Assembly: GCA_037102815.1 (NCBI GenBank)
Contig: BTPP01000001.1
Location: 1,141,001 to 1,205,000, forward strand
Reading direction: 5' to 3'
DNA length: 64,000 bases
Source of the DNA: Neurospora intermedia
Lineage: Eukaryota > Ascomycota > Sordariomycetes > Sordariales > Sordariaceae
Shown: piece by piece, positions 10,354-22,284 of the stretch
Position numbering within the stretch: the first letter of the stretch is position 1
Layout of the letters: each line of letters begins with the position of its first letter
Notes under the pieces: model-generated
Seen by the model: only the letters and a program-made list of their open reading frames with translations
Told to the model about the DNA's origin: nothing
The model's database searches: none
Translations under genes and position numbers: made by a program

Positions 10354-13201
10354 GTAGTCCAATTAAAAACTGCTTTGAAACCGGAAACGCCGATTTCTAG
10401 TCGAGGAGTACTCTAAAATGAAAACTAACAACGGCAATCGATTTAGGAGGGTCGTTTACGTCCCTTACGATATCCTACGACGAGCGTAGCGACGGTATTG
10501 TATTATTATTACCAATAGCTATCGATAGCGGTATTCGTAAATTCGAAAATAGCGTCCACAACCCGCTCGCGAAGATCTTAATATATAATAATCCTAAAGC
10601 CGTACTTACTAAAAAGACTTTAGATAAAATAGGGGAAAATAATAAAATATTAAAGAAGTTTATTGCTAGAGTAAATAAATCTACGGATTATAATACCGTT
10701 TCAACCGAGGATTGTCGCTAGGTTCGAAAACTATTTTTCGAATTTATAAAGGTACGTATTAGAAAAAGTAAATCTATATAACCCGAAGTTAATAAAATTA
10801 GAACCAACTAATTTATTACTAAGAAGGATTTTAATAATTTAAAGAAGGATATTCTAAAGGAAATTAAGAAAAGCGTTTAAAAGGTACCGAAATATTAAAC
10901 TAATATTATAGTAAAAATTAGCCCGAATAAAATCAGTACTACCCTTTAATAATTACCTACTACTATTAAAAAGTTTATCCCCTCTAACTTCGAACAATAA
11001 TTTACTATTGAAAGAATAATAATTACTATTAAATTTGTAAATTATTTAAATAAAAATACGAAAATAATTTTAGTTATATATTTAAATAAGAAGAATACTA
11101 GCCTAATAGTCCGAACGGCTATTAGAATACTAATAACTAGAGACTATATAATTATATTTAACAAATTTATATATGATTAATACTAGTAAAATTAAATATA
11201 AGTTAAGGAAATTTTTAGCCCTAATACTTTTATTATAATAAATATTATAAGCGTACTAGTTCGAAGCGTACCCTGAAATAGTATCGATAATTATACTACG
11301 TTGGAAATTATATTAAACGTAGCGAAGGAGAAAAATCCGGAGGTATCTATTATTAAAATTCGGTTATAAAAGAGAAGGGACAAAGAGAATAGAAATTTAC
11401 TTTTAATAGAAATTATTACTATATTAGCGGTATATTTCCTTTAGGATAACCTCTTCCTTTAAGATAGTAGTATATATTTATATAAACTGTTCTAAATTTC
11501 GAATAACATTTAATAATACTTTAAATATTAAAAAATTAAATATGTAACGAAGTTTTACCGTTAAGAAGATATTTACGCCCGTTATAGCGAAGTTAAATAC
11601 GAAGGAGATTACTTTAATAAAATAAATTGCCCGTTTAATAATAATAAATTACTTATTTATTATAAATTATATAGGAAAAAGGGCTACTATACGTATAATT
11701 ATAAGGAGTACCCTATTTTCCGGAAGGTAATTATAAAAATATTTATTATATACGCTAAAAGGCCGTAGGCGTTCGCCCCCCGTAGGAATCCGGCCGGAAA
11801 GGTATTAGAGCCGATAATAGAAATTATAAACGAAGGTATCTTCTTGGACGCCCCCCTTAATTCCCGTACTATTATTACCCTAGAGAAATATATTAAAAGA
11901 ATTATAAAGAAGGGACGGCCGAAGAAAATCGTTAGCCTATTCTCCTAATTAAAATTATTAAACCCTTAAAATTTAATAAATATTTATATATATTTATAGA
12001 ACGTAGGGGGGAATCGGTTGTATAACGGTAATAGTATTTATACAATTATAGCCCCCCCTAGGGAAGTAATACCTTTATCTTCCATAGAAGGACTAGAAAG
12101 AACCTTAGTTTAGAGTAATTAATAATTTAATTAAAAATATTCTATTAGAATATAGGAAAATTGTACGAAAGAGGGAAGTTTTTATTCGAATAAGAGGAGA
12201 CTTATAACGTTATAGCGATTTAAAAGTTAGGTAGAAATTTAAATAGGGATATTTATTATTCTAGAGGTAGGAAATATTTTAGAATTAATTATATGGAGAA
12301 GGGGAGGATAATAATATAAATAAATAAGAAATAGAATTTGAAGGACTTAAATTTCTAGGCCGGAAAGGATTAAACTATAGTAATATTTAAAAGTTTAAAG
12401 GATTTAACAACCGTCTTTTCTATTTACTCTCCTATTTTTATATAGGGAACGCCGGAATATTAATAGGGGTCGCCGGTCTTTAAATTTATTAAAGTTAGAC
12501 CCCCGGTAAGAAATTTAATTATAATTAGGGATTATAATCTCTATTATCCTAATTAGGATTTAAAAAATAGAATTAATTTAAAGGTTACTCACTTTTTTAT
12601 GTAAGTATAACGCTAGAGATTTAACCTATTTACCCCCCGTAGTAAACTAATAAAATTTAGAAATATAATATAAGGAGAGAGGAATAGGATAATCGATTAT
12701 ATATAACTATTACCCGGGGTCGAAGCTAAATATTAGGGAGCGTAAAAATATAAATAAACCGGTTCGGACTATTACCCTTAAGAAATTTAAATCTAAATAG
12801 GAAGAAAAAATAAAAAAGTAGAAGAGGAAGGAGGATATAGTTAGAGTTTTATAAATATAATAAAGGTAAAGGAGGCGTCGGAAAAACGGATATTAATCCC
12901 GGAAAGGATTAATATAATAAAAGATCTTAAGTTCGCTTTTTATAAGCTCGATAGAGAATTTACTAGTATTATAGAAAAATTCGTCCTATATTAGAAGAAA
13001 AATCGAGGGAGGAAAGCGAATTAATAAACGTTAAAATATAAAACTGTAATGAAAGAAGCGCAGAAAAGATATTAAGAGTAATTTAAATACCGGATAGTAT
13101 TAAATTAGAAAAATTTTATTAAAATTATAATAAAAATGAAGAGGATAATTATAAAAATTTAATAGGCTATGTAGTATAATAGCGTCGTTAAAGCTTTAAA
13201 G
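10354..13201 (+). mobile_element. LINE-1a, 5' part (ORF1 and endonuclease)
   Basis: The element starts after ttgaagtatta (10343-10353), repeated at 47890-47900 beyond its 3' end. ORF1 would start at 10470, but the codon is ATA where LINE-1b has ATG. A gag-like ORF1 with a degraded CCHC knuckle follows (about 11615-11735). The endonuclease of ORF2 comes next: a DYN-LYYPN run at 12520-12561 stands for the GD(F/Y)N motif, and DYITLLPGVEAKY lies near 12700-12735. The layout suits Tad-like fungal LINEs. Gypsy-A interrupts ORF2 at 13201. The interior is heavily RIP-affected and dead. Confidence 0.85.
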
Positions 13202-13461
13202 TGTAAGGGGTGCAGCACAGTTGGCACAGATGCTGGCCTCAATCAATCGATAAGGTTCTACGAAGAAGAAAAGAGGGTAAAAGAGCGCCCTCTGGGCGGG
13301 CATGGCCAGCCGTCCTTTTTAAGGGACGTGCGCGTACGTACGGGCCGCCGGAGTGCCGCAGTGGCAAGCAACCTAATTAGTCGTATCAGCTGCCGGCCGG
13401 TTGGGACTCGGGCTGGTAAGACTATTAGTTACTCTAACTATAGGTAATAAGCCCTATAATA
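13202..13461 (-). repeat. Gypsy-A 3' LTR
   Basis: 260 bp, TG...TA/CA-type ends, aligned end to end with 43517-43776. The outer (left) part has normal composition, while the inner (right) ~50 bases are RIP-biased. It abuts the TAAAG duplication and RIP-affected LINE-1a sequence at 13201 with a sharp change of composition. Confidence 0.88.
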
Positions 13462-13799
13462 TTAGCCCCCTCCTCCCCTCTAATTAAAAGACTATTTATA
13501 AGCCTATACTCTATTATATATACCCCTAAAATTAGATAATAAGCCTCCTACTTACTACTGTTTACGTTGTATTCGAGTAATTTATATCCTTCAAATTGCT
13601 CCCTCTTTCTCTCTCTTCCTCCTTTCTCCTTCTTTAACGAAATTATAATCTTCTACTATAAATATCCCTAATACCGCCGTCTCTCTATCGCTCTAACCCT
13701 CGCTTATCTCTCTTACTTTATTACTATTCCTATCCCTCTACTATTTCTCTATATTTTACTCCGTCGTTTATTCTATTTTTACTCTATTCTTATATTAAT

Positions 13800-15550
13800 A
13801 TAACGGTAGTAACTTGCTTAAAATATTTAGTATTCCTAACTAGCCTAATCTTAATTAGTTCGTATAATTTTAATAATTCTAATAATTCTTATAGTAGTAA
13901 TAATAGTAAAGTTCCTCCCCTACCCCGCCTACGATTCCTATTCTAATTCCTAAGAAGCCTAAAATCCTTAAACCGGTTTAAACCTAGCCTAGTACGACTA
14001 TAGTCGGTATTAGTAAGACTATTACCAATAATATAATTTCGGCCTTTATTACTAAAGTAATAGAATTTTAGTTTAATTAGTATATCTATTACCTCTCTTA
14101 TAGATATAAGTGTATTATTATTCCTATAGGCAGTTTGGCTACCGTTTATTTACCTTACTAATATAGTAAAGTAACTTACGAATTAACCTTAATTTAGGCT
14201 TAGGACGCCTTTATAGTATAATATATTATTAATTATATTTTCAATCCCTAGCGGGCTATTTTTTTAATTACTTTTAAAGTGCTATTTAATTTTTCTCTTT
14301 TAGAAGAGAAAGGTTTTATTCCCGCGTAAATTATTCGTTTTGCTTATTCTGTATTCTAATTTTAATTTCTATAGTAGCTTTTAGAATAGAATTAGTATTA
14401 AGGCGGCCGTCGCCCGCCTATTAAATCCCTCTATTGAGCCCGGCGAATCTAGCGCTAATTTTCCGTTAAGAATTGAATTAATTAAGTTTTAGAAGAGGAT
14501 AGCTACCCTAGAATTCGATATAAATTAAGTAAGGTAGGTAATGGACCCCCTTATTATAAAATTAATAAATAAATTTATTAGTTAATATAATAAAAAGTTT
14601 AAAAAGAAGAAGAAAAAGAAAAAAGAGACGGCTATTACTATTATTACTAAATCCTCCGCCCTAATAGCCGGCCCTTCCGGTACCCAACCCAAATATTATC
14701 TTTTAATTTATAAGAAGGATAGTACTCTTAATAAACGCTTTCGTATTAATACCTCCGCTATTACTACCCCTCGTAAATTTAAATAATAGGATACCCTTAT
14801 CCTCCAATTACCCCTTAAGGTCCGTCCTTCGGATAGTATTCGTCCGCTCCCCTTACTATTACCTAATGTACGTTTAAAGAATATTCGCCCTTATAATATA
14901 TATAAAACTATATTAGAGAATTTTATTAGCGGTAGAAGGGAGGATATTAGTTCTTTTAATGTAAATAGCGCTATAAGGGATTTGCTAAATAATAATATTA
15001 TAAAGGATATTTAATATTTTAGAATAGTCTTAGGCTTAACCCGAATAAAATTCTTATTTAGTATAGTACTATTTAAGAGTCTTTAATTCCGTTTTTTAGT
15101 AGTAATTCTATAATTAATTCTATATTATCCGTTAGTAAATTCGTAGTCCTATATATCGTTAGGCGGGTATTTCTTAATATAATAATTAAGGGGTCCGTTA
15201 TTCGTTACCGTTAGGCCGTACTTTATTTTAAATTAGTCTAATACTACTATTTTTAAAAACTTTTATAATAGTTCCTAAATTAAGTCCTAATACTTTTTCT
15301 ACTTTATTAAGACTTTTTTAATTATTCTTTTATATTTTTTTATAATATTAGTATATAGAATTTCTTTGATTTAGAATTTTAATTCTCTTTTAACTTTAAT
15401 AGCGGGCGGTTAATTATTAGTAAACCTTTAATCTAGGAGGGGATTAGTAGTAATCCGGTAGAGAAGGTCGATATAGAAAATATTATAAATAGTTCGAGGA
15501 AGGTTAGAGAACTCTATTATATATAGAGAGAGAACTTTGGAAATTATGTA
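13800..15550 (+). other. Coding-like frame antisense to Gypsy-A, between integrase and 3' LTR
   Basis: On the strand opposite to the element's own genes, long stretches read as protein-like. There is a glutamine- and proline-rich start near 13850-13960 and a lysine run near 14600. A stop-free stretch of well over 100 codons lies about 14640-15010. I do not recognise the product. The composition is not what a shadow of the integrase side would be expected to give, but in AT-rich RIP DNA both strands can look open. It could be an additional ORF of the element, a captured gene piece, or an artefact of base composition. Confidence 0.4.
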
Positions 15551-16608
15551 TTTTATATATAATTAATCGAGCTTTTTCTTTAGGCGGTCTGTTATATAAT
15601 TCTTTAAATTAGATTAAATTTTATTTTTAATTTAGAAGTACTTAGCCGACTAATAATATTAATTAGCAAATTTCTCTTATTCTTAAGCGGCTATAGTTAT
15701 AATTATTTAATATAGGTCTATAATTTATTATAATTTTTATACGTATTAGTAAGCCTACTTTTTAGAGGAGAGAAGGGGAGTTTTTAGGTAGGCTTCTTCT
15801 TTTACTACAGAAATTAGGAATTTTATATCGAACCTATATATAGCGAAGAAGGGAGATATTCCGATAGAGGTATTAATACGGCTATTAATAATTAATTAAG
15901 CTATAGGGTACTATTTATCCTAATTATTTTGTACGTAGTTAATTACCGTTCGAAGGTATATATATATTTTTTAATTTATACGTTCGGGGCTACCGTCGGT
16001 TTGTAGGTAGTAAGTTGTATTTAAAAGGCATTTAATATTGAAGAGTTTATAAAACTTCGCCTAGAATCGGCTAGTCTAATTTAATCTTTAATCGTTTATA
16101 ATAGATTGTAGGAAGCTATAATAATATATAAAGTATTATAAGAAGTATTTAATATATAATTCGGTTTCTATTAAAGGTATTAGTTCTAATATTATACTCT
16201 TATTTAATTAGTCTTTAATTACTTAGAAATAAATATTATCGTTGGCCTTAGGGAGGTTTATAATAAAATCTATTTATATTTTTCTATTAGATTAATCTAA
16301 TACGGATAATAATTATATTAGGTTTTATTTCTACTCTTTTTATACTTTTATAGAATTATAAGTATAATAGTTGTAAAGGAATTGTTATATATAGGTACCT
16401 AGTAGCGGTTAGTAGAAGTATTAATTGAGTATAGCTATTGTACCCTTATAATTAAAATAACCAAGGATATACGAATTATAAATTATTTATATTAGAATAG
16501 TATAAAGTACGTTAAACTATTAGGATTGGTTTGTAAGGTTTATAGTATTAGATTTAATATATACCGGAACCCTTAGGATTTAGAAACGGCCTTAGTAGAG
16601 GAGGCGGC

Positions 16609-16852
16609 TGTTATAGCCTAGCACTATAACTGCCCAGATGGGTGCACAGGACTAGTCACGTACGGGCGCGCCGCCTTCGCGCATACCCCACTGACCAACT
16701 GGGACCTTAGCGCGCACACACTTATTTAATCGTATATAGCCAGCCCACCTTTTGTACCTTTCCCCTTCTCTCTTTAATTTTAATTTTGTATTTAATTTGT
16801 ACTATATCCTTCCTTACGCTAACTTTCGCTCGTAGATATACATACCCTTATA
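16609..16852 (+). repeat. Gypsy-B 5' LTR
   Basis: 244 bp, aligned end to end with 39485-39728. The outer and middle parts keep CA/TG dinucleotides. The inner ~80 bases, toward gag, are RIP-biased. Confidence 0.9.
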
Positions 16853-18120
16853 TAAAACTAAAATTATTAATATTATAAGACTAGGGACGGTAATTATAAT
16901 ATCCTAACCCAATAATTAATACCCGAAGTCGCTCGATTAATTTAATTATCGAGGCGGCGAGAATTAGAATTACAACCTAAAATTGTAGCGCGTATCCGAT
17001 ATAAGAATATATTACTTCGAAACTTATATTTATTACATTCGATAGTACAAATAACGAACCCCGAAATTATCTTAATAATAATAACGAACCCTAGAAGCTA
17101 GTCCGAAGGCAATCCTACGGCCGAAAGTTATACGATCAACTATAGAAAAATTCTATCCCTATTTAACGCTTATCCCGACCTACTCCCTATAGAGAATATT
17201 AATAATTACCTCCTTATTCTTACTATTAATAATTAAAATAAAAATTACTAAAGCCCTAATTCCAATTTAGCGACTTACGACCTATCGGTCTTATAACGTA
17301 TTAATACTTAAGGAACCCCTAATTATTCTCCTCCTAAGAAGTAAACTACTAAGGTCCTTCTTGAAAAAGTCTAGCCTATTCGCTATTGTAAAATACGCTT
17401 TAATATCGAATCCATCCGTAACCTTTAAAATAAAGTTCCCGCTAATCAACCGTTTATTAAAAATATATTACTCGATACTTGAAAATTTAATAAAATAGTC
17501 CTTACTATCCCCCAAAACTAGCCGGAGCCTAAGACTAAAAACTTCGCGGTATATACCCTCTCCTAAATATATAACCTCTACTAAACTAATATAATTCCGA
17601 TAATCGGTAATAAACGTTTAGCCCTATTATTTAAAGACTTAATAAGCGACATTATTAATCGAACTAAATATATAATAAACAATTTCTATAATTAATATAA
17701 TTTTAATTATATTTATTTTTAGCCGGTTATTAATAACGGATAGAAGTCTCCTACTTTAGGAATATATAAAAGAATAATAACTTCGGCCCAATTTATAAAT
17801 ATATATAATAAAGACCCTATAGCGATATAGAATAAGATCCGTCTCTATTTTCTTTTACTATAAACCTTTTATACTTCTATTAATAACCTAGTAAAAATAA
17901 TAGAATATATAAATGCTATAGTCCGGAAAATATATTCCTTTATTATTTACTTTATTTAGAAAACGAAAGAATAGGACGCTACCATCGTTCGAATTAAAAA
18001 TAAATATAATATTACTATTACCGACTTAAGGGGTAATATCGACCTTTAGAAACGTTTAATCGACGTAAAGGCCGAGTATCAGCAATTAGAAAATAAATTA
18101 TATAAAGAATATAGGGGGGA

Positions 18121-18189
18121 TAGCTTAGTTGGGAAGATCTGAGCTTGGCCCCCTTTCGGTTTCATCCGAAAGGTCGTAGGTTCGAATCC
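18121..18189 (+). promoter_or_regulatory. Internal RNA polymerase III promoter of SINE-1
   Basis: An A-box-like tagcttagttgg lies at 18121-18132 and an exact B box, ggttcgaatcc, at 18179-18189. Together with the pairing of GGGGGGA (18114-18120) and TCCCCCC (near 18193-18199), this gives a tRNA-like fold with an extended central hairpin (ctttcgg..ccgaaag). Such boxes recruit TFIIIC; transcription here is inferred. Confidence 0.8.
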
Positions 18190-18202
18190 CGCTCCCCCCC
18201 CC

Positions 18203-18238
18203 TCTTTTATCCGGTTTTTCGGCCTATCGGATAAAAGA
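18203..18238 (+). other. Perfect 11-bp stem hairpin after the SINE-1 head
   Basis: tcttttatccg (18203-18213) pairs exactly with cggataaaaga (18228-18238) over a 14-base loop. It directly follows the tRNA-like head and survives in otherwise mutated DNA. It could shape the SINE RNA; its role is unknown. Confidence 0.65.
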
Positions 18239-20612
18239 TTTTCCCCGCTATCGCTCTACTAAGCATTATAGCGTTAAAAATATGGGGGCCTACCCTAGTC
18301 CAGAACCTTGGGTGTACGTAACTAGGTACGTATTAAAAATTTTATCCTACTCGAAGAAGTACTAGCCGCCTCCGCCCCGCTTTAATAGGGTTTAGGAATT
18401 AAAACCCTACTACCAAAAATCTATTCTAGAGCTATAGTTCCGCTCGGATAGAATTTATTCGGTCCTACAACATTGGACCAATTAATATTATTTTACTAAA
18501 AATCCTAATTAATTAAATAAGACGATTAATTAAGAAAGTAAGACCCTACTTTTTTACCCCTACTCTAAAAATAGGATAAAAGAAGAATACCTACTTCCGG
18601 AACGAAGAGCGCTACCGAAGTATTGGGTAGGGAAGTGGGGCTTTAAGGAACCGATTAATTAGAAGCCGCGAAAGTTTACCGGGACTAAAAAAAAGATAAT
18701 ATACCGAGAGAAGAAACGAAAGAAATAACCAAGGCTCCCCGGGCCCCCTACGGTGAAGTAGGACGAAGGGTTCGGGTTAGGGTTAGGGTTAGATATAAAG
18801 AAACTGAGGGTTTTTATCCGGATTTCAACAATACAATTTTTCCCTTAGACTACGAACGAAGCAGCACCGCATACCCCCTGGGTAGACTAGTATAGCTAGT
18901 TAGCGTGTATAAGACCAATAATAATAATATAAAGAATATAAGAAGGTTAAATATTATAGTAGCTCCTATAAAAAATCACTCTCCAATATAGCCGAAGATT
19001 TTAACCTTCACTTTAATAAGACTTCTAAATCCTATATAAAGGTACTTGGTATAGAATATACTATAAATTAAATAGAAATCGCCTAACTAAAAGGTAAGAT
19101 TAATACTTTAATAGTCCGGCTTAATAATATTAAGAATTAAACCAACTCTAATACCCTCCAACCCCCGATTAAATCTATTTAAAATTATAACCGTATTATA
19201 GAATTAAAAACTACTAACCGAAAATTAAAGGCCGAATTAATCCTTTTATAAGAAGAATAGAAGGCTACTAATATTACTAACAATATCCTTCGCTAAAAGA
19301 AGTAAGATATAGAAAATAAGATTGTAATATTAAAGAAGGATAATAAATTTTTAAAACGCTTTCTATTAAAAATAAATACTTCGGTCTTACGGATTATTAT
19401 TGAAACCCCTCAAACCGAAATATTAGAATAAAAGTTCGCGTAGGACTTTATCCAAACTACGTTAAAAGATTTCCAATTAGGATTACGCATTAAAATTTCT
19501 CCTAATATTAAAATCGGAAAAATTATTAATAAAATTCCCTCGTCAATTATAGAATTTCCTATAGGTAAAAGTAAGTTAAGAAGAGTATAGAGGAATATAG
19601 CCGGTGTTAGCAATCCTAATAATAGTTCGGATTTAAATAATTTAAATAAATTTAAACGCGACTATAATTATACTAGTAACGAATATTATAAGCGCTACCC
19701 TTCCCGTACCCCTTCTTAGAATTTTCTATATCCTAACTTAGAACCTTCTTTTTATTTATTCGGCTTTACCCGTAGAAAAAAATTTATTAAAGTACCCAAT
19801 ATTCCTTATGTTTATAATAATAAAAGTAAGGATAAATTATCCTTTAAAATATAGCTTTTCTAAATTTATAGTATATTTAAGGTAAACGCCAACTATTTTA
19901 CAATTGAGAAAGTAATATTTAATATTATTATAGGACGATTAGCCGGACTAATAGCCGATAATATCCTCCCCTTCGTTTACAAATATTATAAATAACCTCC
20001 TCGTTTAATTATTGTAAATTAATTATTAAATTACTTAGAAGTTAATTACCTTAACTATAATATTGAGGAAAAGGCGAATATAGAATTCGAAAAATTAATT
20101 ATAAAGACTAACGAACGTTTCTAAGAATTCAAAATCAAATTCGTCCGTCTAGCCGGATAGATTAATATCCTAAGAAACTATTAGAAATTAATAATAAAAA
20201 GAAAATTACCCCTATATTTAAAAGAACCGACGATTATTACATACCTAAACATTAATAAAACTTTCGAAGAGTATTATACTATTATCCAATTAATTAACGA
20301 AAATTATTAATTAAATTCTACAACCTTATCTTCGACCGGCTATTTAAAAAAGTCCTACTATAGTAATTCCCTGAGCTTTAAATCTACTAATATTCCTATT
20401 AGGAACTAACTTTCCGCTTTATCCTTTATTTATAAAAAACCTACCCCCGAGGAGGCTCGAAAATTCTAAATAGAGGGTAAATATTTTATTTACCAAAAAG
20501 AGGAGTATTATTAAATAGAGTATCCTAACCGCTAATAAATAAAATAAGTAATAATAATAATATTCTTATTCCCAGACTATAAACTATAGTACCCTATTGG
20601 CATGGGGTCCTT

Positions 20613-20628
20613 CTCCAGTTCTCTGGAG
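20613..20628 (-). other. LINE-1 3' stem-loop
   Basis: CTCCAG, a four-base loop and CTGGAG form a perfect 6-bp stem about 60 bases from the 3' end of LINE-1b. LINE-1a has the same hairpin near 47815-47830 as CTCTAG/CTAGAG, so a pair has changed on both sides. LINE reverse transcriptases often recognise a 3' hairpin of their own RNA; that role is inferred. Confidence 0.6.
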
Positions 20629-20899
20629 GGGAAAACCGTGAGGCGTTAAGCGCCCCTAGATGAAAACCTCCAGCTCCATTTCGGCCGTAGTTCACTACAC
20701 CGCTCCTATTTTATTTATAGCTATAACGGTTCTTACCCACCGCTACAGCGAATATAATCTCGTCTTTTCTACCGCTATATTATCCTAATACTAGAATAAT
20801 AGGAACAATAGGAATAGGACTAAACCCGGTACACTACTTCCTTCGCTACCTCTCTATCTTACTCCCCACCGTTTTCTCCTTTACCTTCTCCCCGCTTCT

Positions 20900-22150
20900 C
20901 TATCCTATTTTCCTATCTCCTACCCTACTTCTTCGCCTCCTTCCCCCGTTTATAAATACCTCCGCCCTATTATTTACTCTTCTACCCTACGGCTCTACCC
21001 TTATTTATATTAATATAAGGACCCTTTCCCTTATTTATATAATCCCCCTTATAGCGCCCCTCCTAGTCCTTCTCCTCCTTCTTCCCTATTGTAATTTTTA
21101 TTAAAATAGTTTCCTCCGACCGCTATTATCCTAGCCCTATCGATTTAACTTCTAACGTAGAGGGTTCCTCCCCTATTATATCCCCGGGCCCTACGTTCCC
21201 CGTAGTCCTTTTAATTGTACTTTTAGAATTCGTATTCCTTACTTATATTCTTTATAATTTTATTAGTAATTATTCCCCTTAGAACTAATACGGCTTCCTC
21301 CTCTTCTTTTCCGGTCCTTATACTAATTTAATTAATATTATTCGTAAAATCCCTTACCTTTACTATATTTTAAATTTCACTTCTATCCCGCACTTTAATA
21401 ATAATAAGTTTAATTCCCCCGGTACCTTCTAGAAGGTCGTTACCAATAAGGTTTGCCTTATTTTATCTATTAGTAGGTTACTTGTCTTCTATATTTCCTT
21501 TCTATTATTTAACTCCGTTCCTAACTAATAATACTTAGAATACTACCTATAATTATACTTCCGGTAAATATATATTAAATGTTCCTACTAGTCTCTATAA
21601 TACCCGTAATACTATTTAAGCGGTAGTTATTACTATAGTAGTAAGTAATTAAAATAAGTTTAACCTCAATTTAGATATTTTCGTTCGTATTACTAACGAT
21701 TTTACTAATTATATATATACCCGTTTAGAGCGGAACAGCCTTCCTACCGACTATAAGCATCTTCTTTATACTTTAAATTATAATATTATTAAATAGTAAT
21801 AGAAGGATTATTATAAACTAATTACGAAGGACGCTCGTTACGGTTATATTCCTTCCCTACCCGGCGGTAGTATTATAAATCTGGTTCGGATTATATTTAA
21901 TTTTAACGGTAATATTATTACTCCTATACGTATTATATCCGGCGGTAGTAATTATACTATTCCTATTCGTACAATTTCCGGTTCTAGTAGCGGTAATAGT
22001 TCCGCTCCCGGTAGCCCTATAACCGTCGATACTCCTAGTCGCGCCCTTATAAATAATAATTAAGTCTAATAGTACTATAAGGTTACTATAAACCAAATTT
22101 ATATAATAGAACTACTCAAATAATTTCTTAAATATAATTAGGTATTTATT
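20900..22150 (+). other. Coding-like frames antisense to the LINE-1b 3' region
   Basis: Past the end of ORF2, LINE-1 has about 1.7 kb before its 3' end. On the antisense strand this stretch reads as long frames with few interruptions. An example is the ~80-codon run about 21850-22060, with glycine/serine-rich segments such as SGSSSGNSSAPGSP. The sense strand also has a 79-codon open frame (21857-22096). The sense strand is purine-rich, so compositional bias may explain either. No family is recognised. Confidence 0.3.
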
Positions 22151-22284
22151 AGATAGTACTTTTCGGTTCTTATTATAATTGTAATTTAAATAATTCCTAT
22201 AATTAGTATAAATATCTCCTCCTTATTCCCGTCCTATTATTCTAATATTATTAATATTCTATTTTCCTCCTAAAAATACCTTAT

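Larger units (their letters stand above)
18114..18927 (+). mobile_element. SINE-1, tRNA-headed SINE with LINE-2 tail
   Basis: An 814-bp element with a 13-bp target duplication tataaagaatata (18101-18113 and 18928-18940), as expected for target-primed insertion. Its parts in order are: tRNA-like head (18114-18200), an 11-bp-stem hairpin (18203-18238), a body shared with SINE-2 from about 18595, a TTAGGG run (18775-18794), then a ~115-bp tail nearly identical to the last bases of LINE-2, ending gtgtataagaccaataataa. It has no coding capacity. It lies in Gypsy-B gag and is among the youngest insertions in the nest. Confidence 0.87.

Noticed and set aside
18114-18200. A free-standing tRNA gene
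   Set aside because: It has good A and B boxes, but it begins exactly at a 13-bp target duplication and is continuous with an 814-bp SINE sharing the LINE-2 tail. The central hairpin is also not a normal anticodon arm.
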